Shown here: in pieces, positions 32,116 through 45,614 of the stretch
Layout of the letters: every line of letters begins with the position of its first letter
How positions within the stretch are numbered: position 1 is the first letter of the stretch
Assembly (NCBI GenBank): GCA_019096065.1
Contig: JAGUCH010000004.1
Coordinates: 3,224,001-3,288,000, forward strand
Direction: 5' to 3'
Origin: Paracyclopina nana
Taxonomy: Eukaryota; Arthropoda; Copepoda; Cyclopoida; Cyclopettidae
Length of the DNA: 64,000 bases
Translations under genes and position numbers: made by a program
The notes under the pieces: generated by a model
The model's input: the letters and a program-made list of their open reading frames with translations, nothing else
The model's database searches: none
Told to the model about the DNA's origin: nothing

Positions 32116-32258
32116 CTTTAGGAATACTATGATTTTTCGTAAGTGGCGTTTTTAGCCATTTTTCTGCTGAATTCGGTTGATTGCAGAAACAGCCATCATC
32201 AGATACAGTTATTCGATGTCTTGAAGTTGGTACACGTCATTTCAGTCCTGACATCACC

Positions 32259-34409
32259 ATGAGTGGAAAACAATTGAGGATCACGCCCGAAGTTCTCGAG
32301 GTAATTCACATTGGAAGCTCTTCTTATCAGTTTCTCATAGTATTTGTACTGAAGCGCTTAGAGTTCTTCACGAATGGTCCGGTATTGTTTGAGGAAGTTG
32401 GGAAAACTGCTTGTGCCTTTTATGGTGTTCTCTATGGTATCTCCATCAAGGAACTGTCAGAGTATCCAATTGTGCTCAATTGCTCTGGAAATGCCATTTT
32501 CGAAGGAGAAAAAGTAGACAAGACTGTCGTCAACCTTGAGTTCTTGTCAGAAATCTTCCCCGTGGGCCTCGAGCCAGTCGGAGTAGTTTATCTCACGTCC
32601 GACGAAAATGACACCCAAGAAGCTGATATTTTATCCCTCATTGTTGTAAGCATGCTTAGCAATGATTACTCGTTCCAGCAATCAGCGTTCATTTTTACAG
32701 GAAAGCCTCCCTGAGAATTCATCAATTTTACACGACCCTGTCGTCGTAACCAAGAAGGGAAAGAAACCTTTGGTTACCTCTATCAACTCGGAGGGAGAGT
32801 TCAGAAAAGTAGAGTACATTTCCACTCCCACAAGCATTATCAATGAATACGTCACCCTCATCCGTCTTAGGGGAAAGCTTGAGCTTTTCTCCGTAGCCTC
32901 CGAGAAAGACATCGTGTCTTGGATTAGGCACACCATAGAAAAGGTGTCGTGTCCCTATGGCAGCTTCAAATTGGATAAATCAAATGTGCTCTTCCTGCAT
33001 TCATTTGCACCATCTCAAAAGAAAGCAACTGGTTGGATAGCTACTGAAGTGTTCAAAGAAGAGTACACTGAAGAGTGCAAAGTTACCAACTTAGAGTCCT
33101 TGGATCCTAACTTAACTCCGTCAGAATTGGCTGAGAAATTCACGGTGAAAGACTTGTGGAGTCTCATTCAGGACGAAGAAGATGAAGATGATGGGTTCGG
33201 TGTTGTGGATGTCAAAAAGAAGAACAAGAAAGCTCCGAAAATAGGCCAAACCTTGAACTTCAAGCTTCTGATGAAGATGTCCGGGGACGCTTGCACGACC
33301 AAGACGAGAAACTGTGCACCAGTGATTCACTACGAAAAGAAGCCCGACAAGATTGCAAGAATCCCACTTTTCGTTGATGGCCTTGCTCTGGCTCCTAATG
33401 ATATGAAGATTGAGGACCTCATGGACCTCTTGAAAGGCTGTATTCAGAGACAAGTTCATATTTTGGGCGGAAGTGTCCTATCAGAATTCAGTAAATTAGG
33501 CTCTTTGAGCAAGCCTGAAGTATTCCATATGAAGCCCAAGCCTTTTGGACATTTCATTTCACTCGTGTACACTCAGACAGGCACCTGCAGCACTTTCGCC
33601 CCGTTCAGGCTGAAAATGCATCGCAAGTTTCTGATGAAGCCGGACGCACCATACTTCAGAAAAGAGAACAAGTTTGTGTTTGACATTGAAAAGCCTCTGT
33701 CGGGTCCGTTGACGAATGTTCACGAAGGTCTTCCTAGCTCTGGTGTCAATGGCGAGGTTGCAATTGTCGATGGAATCTACTCATACCACCATTACATGCA
33801 AGACAATTTTGACGATGATGGTTGGGGATGCGCTTACAGGTCCCTGCAAACACTTATTTCCTGGTTCAGACATCAAGGTTATGCTGCCACGCCCATACCG
33901 ACTCACCAAGAAATCCAAAAGTGCCTTGTGGAAATGGGGGATAAGGAAAAGAGTTTCATTGGCTCCAAGCAGTGGATAGGATCGACCGAAGTTGGTTATG
34001 TGCTGCAGAAAAGCTGCAACGTTGAGTGCAAGTTTTTGTCCCTCAGCTCGGGCGAAGATATGGAAAACAAGGGCCGAGAATTGGCACACCATTTCAAAAC
34101 CAACGGTACTCCCATAATGATTGGTGAGTTCTTTTATTTCGGTGAAACTTGCAAGCGATATTTCTTTGTGCAATTTCAGGTGGCGGCGTGTTGGCACACA
34201 CAATCTTGGGAGTGGATTGGGACGAAGCCGGTAATATTGCATGGCTTATTTTGGATCCTCATTATACCGGCAGTGATTGGACTAATGACAAGAAGCCTAA
34301 TTTAAGCCATATCCAATCCAAAGGCTGGGTTGGGTGGAAAAAGCCAGGATTCTGGGACAAGAAGGCGTTCTACAATCTGTGCATGCCGCAAAGGCCTCTC
34401 ATGTATTAG
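32259..34409 (+). CDS. UFSP2: UFM1-specific protease 2
   Basis: Exons 32259-32645, 32701-34123 and 34180-34409 give 679 aa. The C-terminal peptidase C78 domain has the catalytic Cys at ~505 in GWGCAYRS, the QWIGS motif, [10 protein letters not shown] across the last splice junction, and the Asp-His pair in DPHYTG. The family cleaves UFM1 precursors and removes UFM1 from ER-associated and ribosomal targets. It is ~200 residues longer than the human protein, mostly in the N-terminal part. A 3' splice site, GGTTGATTGCAG, lies 72 nt before the ATG. The TAG stop overlaps, on the opposite strand, the TAA stop of the next gene. Confidence 0.93.
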
Positions 34410-34792
34410 TCTTCGTCATCTGCCTGATCATGAGAGTGCTTCAGATTCTCCAATTCTTGAGACTTGTCGGCGATTTCAGATTTGATAGTTGCCTCATACT
34501 TACGGACATAGCTTGGCCCGAGCGATTGCATTTCACCAAGAAACTCCATTCTCTCTTGGATTTCTCTGACCACTGAAAGAAAATATTATTTTTCAAATGT
34601 TTTTATACGATTGATTTTTAGGCGCTAAAGAAATATACCCACGTTCTGCATGCCTAGATCTGGGAGTTATTTCTATATCAATTTTCTTCGCTCTTCGCCT
34701 CTTGAGTATCTCGTTCAAGTCTGGTAGCTCTGAAGGTGGGCACTGATAGGCCATGTGATGAATAAGTTTTTCTTTTTCTTTATCTGTTATCT
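34406..34792 (-). CDS. UPF0193 (C22orf23/EVG1) homologue, 5' exon(s) not found
   Basis: Two exons are clear: 34792-34643 and 34572-34406, joining with correct phases. The last exon has [20 protein letters not shown] and a Lys/Glu-rich tail, matching the conserved C-terminus of the UPF0193 family; the preceding exon fits the family's N-terminal half (MAYQCPP). The function is unknown; in vertebrates the gene is linked with ciliated tissues. The exon begins in phase 1, so at least one more 5' exon must exist. It should lie within or beyond the first intron of the GH1 gene on the other strand. The stop overlaps the UFSP2 stop. Confidence 0.65.
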
Positions 34793-34825
34793 CTGAAATA
34801 GTAAGTAGTAGAAGCTTTAGTCAAC

Positions 34826-36996
<2,171 letters not shown>

Positions 36997-37004
36997 GAAT
37001 GAAA

Positions 37005-37010
37005 AATAAA
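37005..37010 (+). terminator. polyadenylation signal AATAAA of the GH1 gene
   Basis: AATAAA lies 9 nt past the TAA stop, so the 3' UTR is very short. Confidence 0.6.
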
Positions 37011-38710
37011 TGACTTATCACGGGATTGTAGATTATTGCAACCATAAAATAGCAATCAAGCTAGCATGATCAAAAATGGAATAAGGCTAACGAAAAGATA
37101 CTATTTTACTAGCAGCAGAATCCTAAAAGATAAAGCACGTACAGAACTTGACAATTCTTAAAACTTTCAGTCTTTAACCACTTGCAATACCGTTATAGGG
37201 AACCGTAAATCGTACCATATTTATCCTACCGGCAAGCTCATAAGATTTCAGACGGCTGATTGCTGACTTCGTAGCGCCGTCTGAATGAGCAAAATGCCTT
37301 ATTTTCTTGATTATTTTTCGTAAGGTATAATTTTTACAAGCTTAAGTAGTGTCTAAGATTCAATTTGACCAATTATATTTACATCTCACTATATTTAGAG
37401 AGCTATCTTTCCTGAAATTCCATCTTTTCCTCAAATTACAGGCTGGCCTTTGGGCTGGCTTACGGGCAAGCTAGAACACTAATTAAAAGTGTATCCAGAT
37501 TGACCCATTATATTAAAGTGGCGTTTTTGTACGAGGGAGCTGGCTCTTTTTGACTTTTTAATATAGTTCACATCTGGCAGTTCATTTGTTAAACGTGTCA
37601 ACTACGCGCGCGCACTGATGACGTCAAGCCGTCTGAACTCAGTGCCATCTAGTGCAGTCAGCTTGACTTCGGGTTCCTATGATCATTCTTATTACTAACT
37701 GTCATATACTCCCTTTTGTAGCTCTTGCGTAAGCCCGATCACGCGCAAACATACACCCTCGCTAAGAGTATGTATAGTTTACAAGAAGTTGAATGCAATG
37801 CGTTGTCTTATCCACATTGACTTGAAGAAGGTCCTAACCAAAACTCTTTACAACACCCAAAAAATATACATTTTCTGAAAGCTTATGTTCTTAGGGTTCA
37901 TTTGGTAGCAATTTAAAAATCCTGGCCTATGGCTTCCCATAACTTAAAATTTCAAAAACGTCTAGCACCTACAGTTTATTATTTTTTGAGATTATTAATA
38001 GCAGTGACCCCCTCTTAAAAAAGGAGATCTAACTTTTCTTATTTCATAAGCAAGTCTGTAAAATGCACCCAAAATGAGATATTTGTTGCCAAACTTATTA
38101 AGCAAAATTAATCAAGGTGGCAGTAATCAACTTTTAGCATAGCTATATCTCCGTTTCTGTTCATCCTAGCCATTTTACTATGAAGTAACTTAAGTTTTAT
38201 TTTTGAATTTTAGTGGGGGTCATTGAAGCTAACTATCCCCAAAAAATGAGCCCTTTTTGCCCAAAACGTTTTTAAAATTTTTATGTTATTGGAAGCTATA
38301 GGCCAGGATTTTTATTTTATCACCAAATGAACCCTTGGGACATAAGCTTTCAGAAAATATATAATTTTTGGGTGTTGTAAGTAGTTTGGGTTAGGTCCTT
38401 TGCCAAGTCAATGTGTATCAACACCGCTTGTGATCATTAGCTCTGTCCCCTTCCAGACTTCATCACTTGTGGTCATTAGCTCCGTCGCTTCCTACACTTG
38501 CTTCTCAGCAAACCTTGCCTTATTGGGTAAACTGATCAGAGCGCGGTTACGTCCAGGATCTACTAGATCGCTGTGTTCACCACTAACTAACTGATTACAA
38601 GCTTATGCGGTTCTAGATAAAATTATGTGGTCTTCAGCTAGATTATTTTGAAAATCATGTGATTTCAGATAAAACTATTTCATTTTCAGTAAGGTAATGT
38701 GATTTTGAAT
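37011..38710. other. intergenic DNA with foldback MITE copy 2
   Basis: No gene seen. A 10-bp inverted pair, TTCAGACGGC/GCCGTCTGAA, lies near 37250-37290, with a third GCCGTCTGAA near 37629. Confidence 0.5.
37797..38423. mobile_element. foldback MITE, copy 2
   Basis: The inverted arms (about 37810-37965 and 38265-38420) match each other well over ~145 bp, with blocks such as ACAACACCCAAAAA, TTTCTGAAAGCTTATG and AATCCTGGCCTAT. They also match the arms of copy 1 at about 20611-21115. The central ~300 bp is unrelated in length to copy 1's centre and non-coding. The better arm match suggests a younger insertion. Confidence 0.8.
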
Positions 38711-39251
38711 TTAAAAAATCCTTGGAAATGATCGCAGAGCTGCGAGCGGTTTAAGTATTTTTGATAATTCTAAAATACTGAAAAATTGTGGAAACAATCC
38801 GGAGGTAACATGACACACCAAGTTATCAAATGCATTTGTTTAAGGGCACTACACCAAGTTAATAGTTACTGCTATTAGAAAGCTTACCTTTTCCCTTAGG
38901 TGGTGCAATTGTACTTCGTTCATAGGCTCCACTTTTAACAATTGCATCTTTTTTCCTTAATGAGCAAATTGAGTCTAGGGAACTTTTATGCCTCTTAATG
39001 AAGGGCCTTTGCCGAGGACCACAGGGCTGGTCATTCTTGGCTTCTTGGTGAGATCCTCCGTCTCCATACAATTGTTTCTTCAACAAATGATCCACCAGAC
39101 CTTTTCTTTTCACGACAGAAAGCCGGTTTTCGTCCGCCAATGCTATGCAGAGCTTACTAGACTATTACCACCATATGCCAAGTTAATGAATTTTTTTACC
39201 TGCAAGCAATTCCTTAGTTTCTTCCGAAAAGCTTTGGCAAATCTTAGACAT
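38711..39251 (-). CDS. small basic protein of unknown function, 111 aa
   Basis: Exons 39251-39200, 39142-38888 and 38739-38711 join in phase and end at a TAA. The product starts with a helical Glu/Leu-rich segment (SFSEETKELLAALADENRL, split by intron 1) and continues as a Lys/Arg-rich, probably disordered chain. I do not recognise the family. Its ATG overlaps the end of the preceding short frame (39471-39244) in ATGTCTAA. It lies downstream of the centromeric histone candidate on the same strand, so co-transcription is possible. Confidence 0.45.
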
Positions 39252-39471
39252 AATGGTTGGTGTTGTCCTTCAACGTCCCAACAAAAGTGTACAGAGAATC
39301 CGAATCTTTGAGGCTTGTGGCGGTATGGAAAGCATGTGGCGATAATAATGATCGCGTGATCAATAGAAGGAATTGAACAGACACTTCTTCTGAATATGCA
39401 CTCAACTTAATCTGGACAGGATTTTTTTTTCGTAGAACTACCATCGTATTGCCTACTTTGCTTGAATCCAT
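39244..39471 (-). CDS. 75-aa open frame overlapping the next start
   Basis: The frame starts 83 nt after the stop of the histone gene and ends in TAA inside ATGTCTAA, where the next frame begins. Composition (mixed hydrophobic and charged, no low complexity) looks coding, but no domain is recognised. It may be a separate small protein in a dicistronic message, an upstream ORF, or a mis-joined first exon of the next gene. Confidence 0.35.
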   Translation of the reverse strand: MDSSKVGNTMVVLRKKNPVQIKLSAYSEEVSVQFLLLITRSLLSPHAFHTATSLKDSDSLYTFVGTLKDNTNHYV

Positions 39472-39554
39472 TTAAAGATTTAAAAATCCAAACCTCATCA
39501 GAAGAAAAAATACATAATTTACAATAATTTTGCGTCGGCTTGCCAGACTATCAG

Positions 39555-40076
39555 TCATTCCAGAACCTGATGGCGAGCTATCCTAGACGCTAGCTTAAAA
39601 TCCGACGGCATCAAAGTGACCCGCTTGGCATGAGTAGTACACAAGAAGGCGTCTTCAATAAAATTCACAAGGAAAGCCTCAGCAGCCACTCGTAACGCAT
39701 CGATGGCTTGCGATTGAAATCGTAAATTCATTTTAAAATTGTCGGCCAATTCTCGCACCAACCTTTGAAATGGCAATCTTGGAATGTCCGATTCACGCTC
39801 TTGAAATCGTTGCTGTTCTTCCTTGAGCCTTTGTGAGAGGCCAGCCAACCCAGGCGCTGGAGTGCTCGCAGCCCTTTTCTTAGGCGCGAGGGGCTTTCGG
39901 CGCTTTTTAGGCTTGGCTTTCTTTTTCCTAACAGATTCACCATCGCCGCCTCCAGTCATACTTGGATTTGACGGCAAGTTAACCAGTTCGTCTCGGTGAT
40001 CATCAAACAAGTCGTCAGACACATTGCATATATCAATTTGAAGGTCTTCGATATCTTGAGCATTTTCTTCGGCCAT
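39555..40076 (-). CDS. cenH3: centromeric histone H3 variant (CENP-A-like) candidate
   Basis: A single exon encodes 173 aa from the ATG at 40076; an upstream in-frame ATG at 40118 would add 14 residues. The C-terminal ~100 residues are a histone H3 fold: [14 protein letters not shown] (alpha 1), [18 protein letters not shown] (alpha 2) and [18 protein letters not shown] (alpha 3). The N-terminal tail lacks the ARTKQTARKS of canonical H3; instead it has an acidic start and a Lys/Arg/Pro-rich stretch, as in fast-evolving centromeric H3s. The protein would replace H3 in centromeric nucleosomes. Unlike many CENP-A proteins, loop 1 is not lengthened, and the usual C-terminal RRIRG is replaced, so another divergent H3 variant cannot be excluded. 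A TGACGTCA site and a hAT-like MITE lie upstream. Confidence 0.75.
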   Translation of the reverse strand: MAEENAQDIEDLQIDICNVSDDLFDDHRDELVNLPSNPSMTGGGDGESVRKKKAKPKKRRKPLAPKKRAASTPAPGLAGLSQRLKEEQQRFQERESDIPRLPFQRLVRELADNFKMNLRFQSQAIDALRVAAEAFLVNFIEDAFLCTTHAKRVTLMPSDFKLASRIARHQVLE

Positions 40077-40350
40077 TTTTGATGACCCGACGATTTGACA
40101 AGAAATAAATTTCAACATGCATCCGAGTTTTTTGAAATTTTCTGAGTCCGTTGATCTAATCTGTTCACTCGATTGTCGATTCTCTTATTTCAGTTATTTG
40201 TCAGTTACTCAGTTTTCTCTATTAACGGTCTCAGCGACTGCCCGCGTCGTGACTCGTGCGCTTCCAGCTTCCTATGCACGGCTTGCACGCTCAGGTCCTC
40301 AACCGCAAGTCACTTCTCAGCACTCAGCAGCCCAGTTTCATTCACGTCAA

Positions 40351-40358
40351 TGACGTCA
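40351..40358. promoter_or_regulatory. CRE-type palindrome TGACGTCA
   Basis: A perfect 8-bp CRE/ATF consensus lies 275 bp upstream of the histone start and 22 bp before the MITE. Function is inferred from the motif only. Confidence 0.4.
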
Positions 40359-40380
40359 TTTAAAGTTCTAACTAAGGAAT

Positions 40381-40823
40381 CAGGGTGACCAGAAAATTTG
40401 AGCGGGTTGTAGCCAGAATTTTTCCTAAAATAGCCACGTTTGGCTATCTCAGAAAAATTGCTCAAAATAGCCACAAATTGGTGAAAAATAGCCACATTTT
40501 AAGGAATTTTCTAGATAATATTAAATTATTATGAAAATTCTTCCAATTTTTGCGATTGCTGTGGCTGAAATCAAGGATTTAACAATGATTTTCTTCATAT
40601 TTTGGTGGCAAAAAATTTTTAAAAAGTCATCCACTTTTGCAAATTTAATTTTTTCCCCCACTTTTTTCATGATTTTCAAGCGTTTATTAAGTCAAAATAT
40701 CAAATTTTTGGACTTTTCAAAAATAGCCACAAATGGCTATGGCTATTCGGCCTAAATTTCCGTAGCCACACATGGGTAAAAAATAGCCACTTTGGCTATA
40801 AATAGCCACATCTGGTCACCCTG
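40381..40823. mobile_element. hAT-like MITE with intact target duplication
   Basis: The 443-bp element has perfect 13-bp terminal inverted repeats, CAGGGTGACCAGA, and is flanked by an exact 8-bp direct duplication, TAAGGAAT (40373-40380 and 40824-40831). An 8-bp duplication with CAG...CTG ends is the mark of the hAT superfamily. Inside are many copies of AAAATAGCCAC in both orientations. No transposase is encoded. It sits upstream of the histone gene. Confidence 0.92.
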
Positions 40824-40839
40824 TAAGGAATACTGGAAT

Positions 40840-41330
40840 AGTAAGGAAGGATTGAGAATGAAGTAGTGATGGAACGAGCCGAAAAGTTTCAGCTTGATCA
40901 AGCTTTTAGAAATGTGTTCGAGCGATCCCAAGCTTTTGAAAATAATTGTCAAGCTTTTTCAAGCTCAAAATTTCAGGATTCTAGCTTTTTTCTAGCTTCT
41001 CACTTATTTATTAGTAAAAAATGGCGATAAGACTCCACATTTGACAAAATTACCGAAAAAACGTAAAAATGACAGAAATAGCTTTAATTTTGATAAAGTG
41101 CTGATTTCCCTTAAGTATTTGTTAATTTTAAAATCAGCCCTTTTTTCTTTTGATTAAAAATGGATTAAGTCTTGAAATCTTCTGATCTCAAGCTTTTTCA
41201 AGCTTTGCATTTTTTTGGACTTCAAGCTTTTCAACATTTGGTTCGAGCGATCCCAAGCTTTTTGCTTATGTAGCTCAAGCTGGGTTTTAGTTTCAAGCCT
41301 TCAGTTGTGAACCATTTGAGAAATAAGAGT
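40840..41330. repeat. AAGCTTTT-rich degenerate repeat region
   Basis: Many CAAGCTTTT/AAGCTTGA words occur. A longer direct repeat, GTTCGAGCGATCCCAAGCTT, is found near 40916 and 41240. It may be a decayed element; no coding potential. Confidence 0.5.
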
Positions 41331-42115
41331 CAAACTAGTTAAAGAGGCTTTAAGTTTTCCCTTTCCAATCAACCATTATGATTGCATTAACTGTATTGGT
41401 CAATTTCGCTAAGGTAGACTCTAATATGACAATCCCTCTCTTTTTACTCAGCAAGCACTATGCTCTCCTTATATTGCCCTGACTGACACTCAACAAAAAT
41501 TCACCTTTTTGTTACATTTGCCTCTCTCCCATTTGTCCCTCTGGACTTCACTAATTTTTACAAAACCCTTTTGGAGAGATAACCCTTTGGACGTTCCCCT
41601 TCTATGAAATAGTGCCTTTAATGGTCACTACCAGATAAACTATTTCACTGAACTCAATGAATGTGTTCAAATACCTTAGACTTTGAGCAAGAAAACTAAG
41701 AATGTGTGCTTAGTAAGGCCCCCAAAAATAATAATTGAAATCTTGCCTGAATCTGCGGGGGTTTTTTTTGGCACAAATAGCCCTTAAATTAATATGATTG
41801 AACTATTAGCAGCGAATTTGCAAAAGCATAAAAGGGCAAAAATGAAAAGAGGCAAATTACAAAAAGGGCAAAGTCCAAGGGGCAACACTCCAAAGAGACA
41901 ACTCTCAAAACAGGCGAATGCTCAAAAGTCCTAAGAGGCAAATTCCCTAAAGCTACTTGCTTGAGCTTTAAAGTCACTTTATGTGTAATAATTTAAAAAG
42001 CTTTACTGATCTAGCATATTTATTGAAATTTTTTGTGGTATAAAAACGAGAATCGCCAATTGATTCAAATCATTATTACTTTCAAATATGCAAAATCACG
42101 GAAGAGATTCTTCTA
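41331..42115. other. intergenic spacer with weak inverted repeat
   Basis: No gene. A degenerate inverted pair (AGAGGCAAAT...AAAAAGG, near 41500-41530 reversed and 41846-41870 direct) suggests an old foldback element. Confidence 0.35.
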
Positions 42116-44736
42116 TCATGCAGAATGTAAGGAAGGCTGATTGGCCAGATTATCAATCACCTCTACATTGTTATTCACGGCTGAGGCTGAGGAGGCGTGG
42201 TTGTTTTCTTGAGCAATTTCTGTTGAGGTAGGGTGAACAATTTGTTCAGAGTTGTCGAGTTTCTCCTCATCTTCCTTGACTGGAGATGGCGATCTGGACC
42301 GTTCCGAGTCTCCGCCAGTTGACATTGGCTCAGGAGAAGACAGTGACTTGCGAGAGCTCACAATTTTTCCAGAACCAACAGGAGCAAAAGGATTCCTCAC
42401 GCCATGAGGTTTCACCGTCACACCGATCTTGCCAGCTTTCACTGATGCTCTTGTGGGTTCGTCTTTGGCTGCTGGCTCCTTTATTGGTTTGGAGCCGAGG
42501 ATAAGATGTTGAGCATCTTCAATGGCCGTGGCCATTGAAGGCGTGGGTGCTTTCAGCTGAGAGACATCCACATTCTTCTTTTTGGCTTTGCTGTTCTGAT
42601 TCGTGGTGAGGCTTGGCATCTTGAGGTGGTGCTTTTCCAGGCAGAGCTGCTCAAGCCTGTCAATTGCTGCGGCCCTTTGCTCTCCATACCGCGTCTCCCA
42701 TGAATCCATCAGAAAGTTGTAATATCTTGGCTCTTCGAAAAACTTAAAGTACTTGTGTGAATCCTGCAAAATAATATTAATAACGTTAAATGATATAAGT
42801 AGCCTTCGAGGAAAGTTTTTACCTGAGTGGGGAAAATGCGAGAGAAATGAGTGGCCTGCACAAGCTCATCTTCCGCCCGAATAAGGCACCTAACGTCATC
42901 TGGTGTGAGGTTTGCAATGATCGAGTCCAGGTACTCTGCTCTGGTCATGGCGGAAAACTTGTCCTGCTTGCTCCGCTCAGCTTTTGATAGCTCCCTGGAG
43001 TACAATCTCTTGTCAAGGCAAAGGTTCGAAGTCATATCACTCATGTTGAACTTGTCAAGAATCTCTTTCTGGCACTTGGTGGACATCTTGGCTGGAGGAA
43101 TATGGTAGCGTACCAGGTTGAAAACCTCGGTGGCCAAAGGGGACTTGACGTCCAAGTCCAAAGGCGAAGACGAGTGCAGAGACGGGGAAATGTTGACTTC
43201 AATCAGCCAAGGCTTCAGGTTGGCATCGAGGAGCACATCGAAGCCAAACAGCTCATATCCGCAGTAGTGGGAGGCCATGTTCTGCCGGTAGAGGCTGATG
43301 ATGGAGGACTCTGCGGAAATGATGGTTTTGATCACCAGATCCTTGATGGCCTCAATGACAGGCTTGTTGTCAATGCCGCTCTCAGCGAAATGCTGCCACA
43401 GAGACGATAGGGTCCACTTATGGCCTTGTCGGACTTCGGAGTCTTCGTTGGGGCAATACGTGGCGCTATTCTTGTTGATGGAGTAGTTGGTCAAATGCGT
43501 GAAAACGTCCGACAGGCTCTTCGAGTCGGACCTGTATGCGTTAGAAGCAAAGCGCACGAGACCTTCGTCGTACAAGTAGATTCTCAGGGGATGAAGGCTG
43601 GTTAAAAGGACGTAGATCCGAAGGTCGTACTTGGTGTCATTGATAAGATGCGGTCTGGCAACGTACTTTTGCACGATCAGAGGCCTCGTCTTGGGGATTT
43701 GACTCCACTTGTTGACAACACTGATGCCAGTCCCACGTGCCAAGGCAGGAGGCTTGACGATCCATTTGGCCTTGCAGCCTCTCTTCTCCCACACTTTCTT
43801 GAGCAGTTTGGTGTCCCCTGGAAGGCAAAAGGTTCTTGGCAGGAAGCTGAACTCGTCCTTGCCAAATCTTAAGCGCATCTTGTGGTAGTTTTTCCACAGC
43901 CTGTCCTTGCGGCCAATGTTGAATGTGCCAGGCAAATGGTTGATTTTCTGCGATTCGTGCAGCTCCTTGAAGAACTCGGCCTTCATGTGTTTGCCCCACG
44001 TGCCACCCCATTCGGAGCACGTTTTCCTCATCAGTCGGAAACCCGAATTGGTGACGACCTTCTTCACAACAGCCGGAGTAATATTTGACAGCTTCCATCT
44101 ATGATAAGTGAATGATAATAAGAAAAAGCCATTTGGGAGCAAAACTAAGGAAAATTACCTCAACAGCTTCCTCAGCTCAGCTGGCAGTGACACTTCAGAC
44201 ACCTCATTATGGTGCACGAAATTTATGGTAGGTGGGACATGAGAGAAGAGTGAGCGTCGCAGTGGTGGAGCAGATATCTTCACCATGGGTGTATTGAGCG
44301 CAAAAGGATTGCCACCTTTCCCCGCATTTTTCTCCGTCTCGCCCAAGGAGAAAGACTCGAGATTTTCTCCAACCAATGAAGGCGTGTTGGAACACACTGA
44401 GGAACCCGTTGAGACAGTTGTTGAGGCACTTGAAACGCTTTGGTCATCTTCAAAGTCTTCGAGGAAGTCTTCATTCTCGGACTGGTTGGCATGATCCTCT
44501 GGATCGTCGTAGTCGTCATAGTCGTCGTCATCATAGTCGTCCTCGTTGCTCTTGGTAGATTGCAAGCTGTTATCTTCGAGAGCCGCGACAACAGACTCTG
44601 ACTTTGCCATCTCTCCACGGGGCTTTTTGGGGCAAAACGCCTCTTTGGAGGCTGCTGAAGGCTCAGTTTCACAGGTGTCCTCCAACAAGCAGTCACCTTG
44701 TCTATTTCGTTTGTGGTTGCCTTTCACTTCTTCCAT
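42116..44736 (-). CDS. TTLL4: tubulin polyglutamylase TTLL4
   Basis: Exons 44736-44159, 44098-42823 and 42763-42116 give 833 aa. The first ~190 residues are acidic and Ser-rich. The tubulin-tyrosine-ligase-like domain spans ~200-550, with RKDRLWKNYHKM, KWIVKPPALARGTGI (ATP grasp), KYDLRIYVLLTS, FTHLTNYSINK, and LKPWLIEVNISPSLHSSSPLD near its end. A basic/Ser-rich tail follows. The order of motifs matches TTLL4, which starts or lengthens Glu side chains on beta-tubulin and on nucleosome-assembly proteins. A 3' splice site, TTCATTTTCAG, lies 26 nt upstream of the ATG. No active-site loss is visible. Confidence 0.93.
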
Positions 44737-45614
44737 GGTGCTGTCAGTTCATCTTTACGGAGCTGAAAATGAAAGTCACTTCAGCATTACAAAACGTAGC
44801 AAAAACAACAACAACAATTTCCTCGTGGATAGTTGTTGGCGTCTTTAAATGGACAGCACTGAGGCGGATGACGATTATCCGCGAAACTTGTTGGTTCGAA
44901 AACAAACATAATTAGACGGAGTTTCACCGCTCTTATCAAAAATTTTCACTCACTCAGGGCAAATTACACAATTTGAGGCTTTGCAAGTTTGGCCGCGTAA
45001 TTCTTCTGTTTGGCTAAATAATGGAGTTAGAGTCGCCTTGAAGAGAGAGGAGGCCGGTCAAAAAAGTGTATGCTACACTTGTAAATGGTTTAAGCACAAA
45101 AGAGACATCGATGAATTAGCCTTGTGGACTTGTATATCCGATTTGGTGAATGGGTCCCAAACTAGATTTTTTAGATTTCGGGCGTCATCATTTCGGCGAA
45201 AAAGGAATTCGGATCATAAAATAAATAATGGGTAAACAATATGTAAAATATTGGAGAATGGATTAGCTAAGCCTTGCCTTCCTAAATTCATTAGAGATCA
45301 ACAAAACGGACCATTTTCATGGGATTTTTCGCCAAAATGAACCGCAAATATTACCTGTATTTTTGAGGCTTAATTATTAAGTCAACATCGCATGAAAATA
45401 GCTTGTTCTTGGCTATTTAAGCCTTAAAAGAAGGTAATATAAGATCGAAAAAATTAAGTTTTTATTTAAGTAGCTTTTGTGAGATCAAGCGTAACTTTGA
45501 TTTTGAAGTTTCTAGGATGCTTTCATAGCGACTCCTTTTCGAAATGCCATTTAGGTAAAAATTATAAACATTGAAAACAAATTTCGTTTTGCCGATTCAA
45601 ACGTTTGCCTTGAA
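44737..45614. other. divergent promoter region of TTLL4 and DDX23
   Basis: AT-rich, no supported gene, no TATA box recognised near either start. Confidence 0.5.

Noticed and set aside
40914-41262. GTTCGAGCGATCC resembling a tRNA B box, twice
   Set aside because: No A box or cloverleaf is present; the repeat is part of an AAGCTT-rich region, so no tRNA or tRNA-derived SINE is called.
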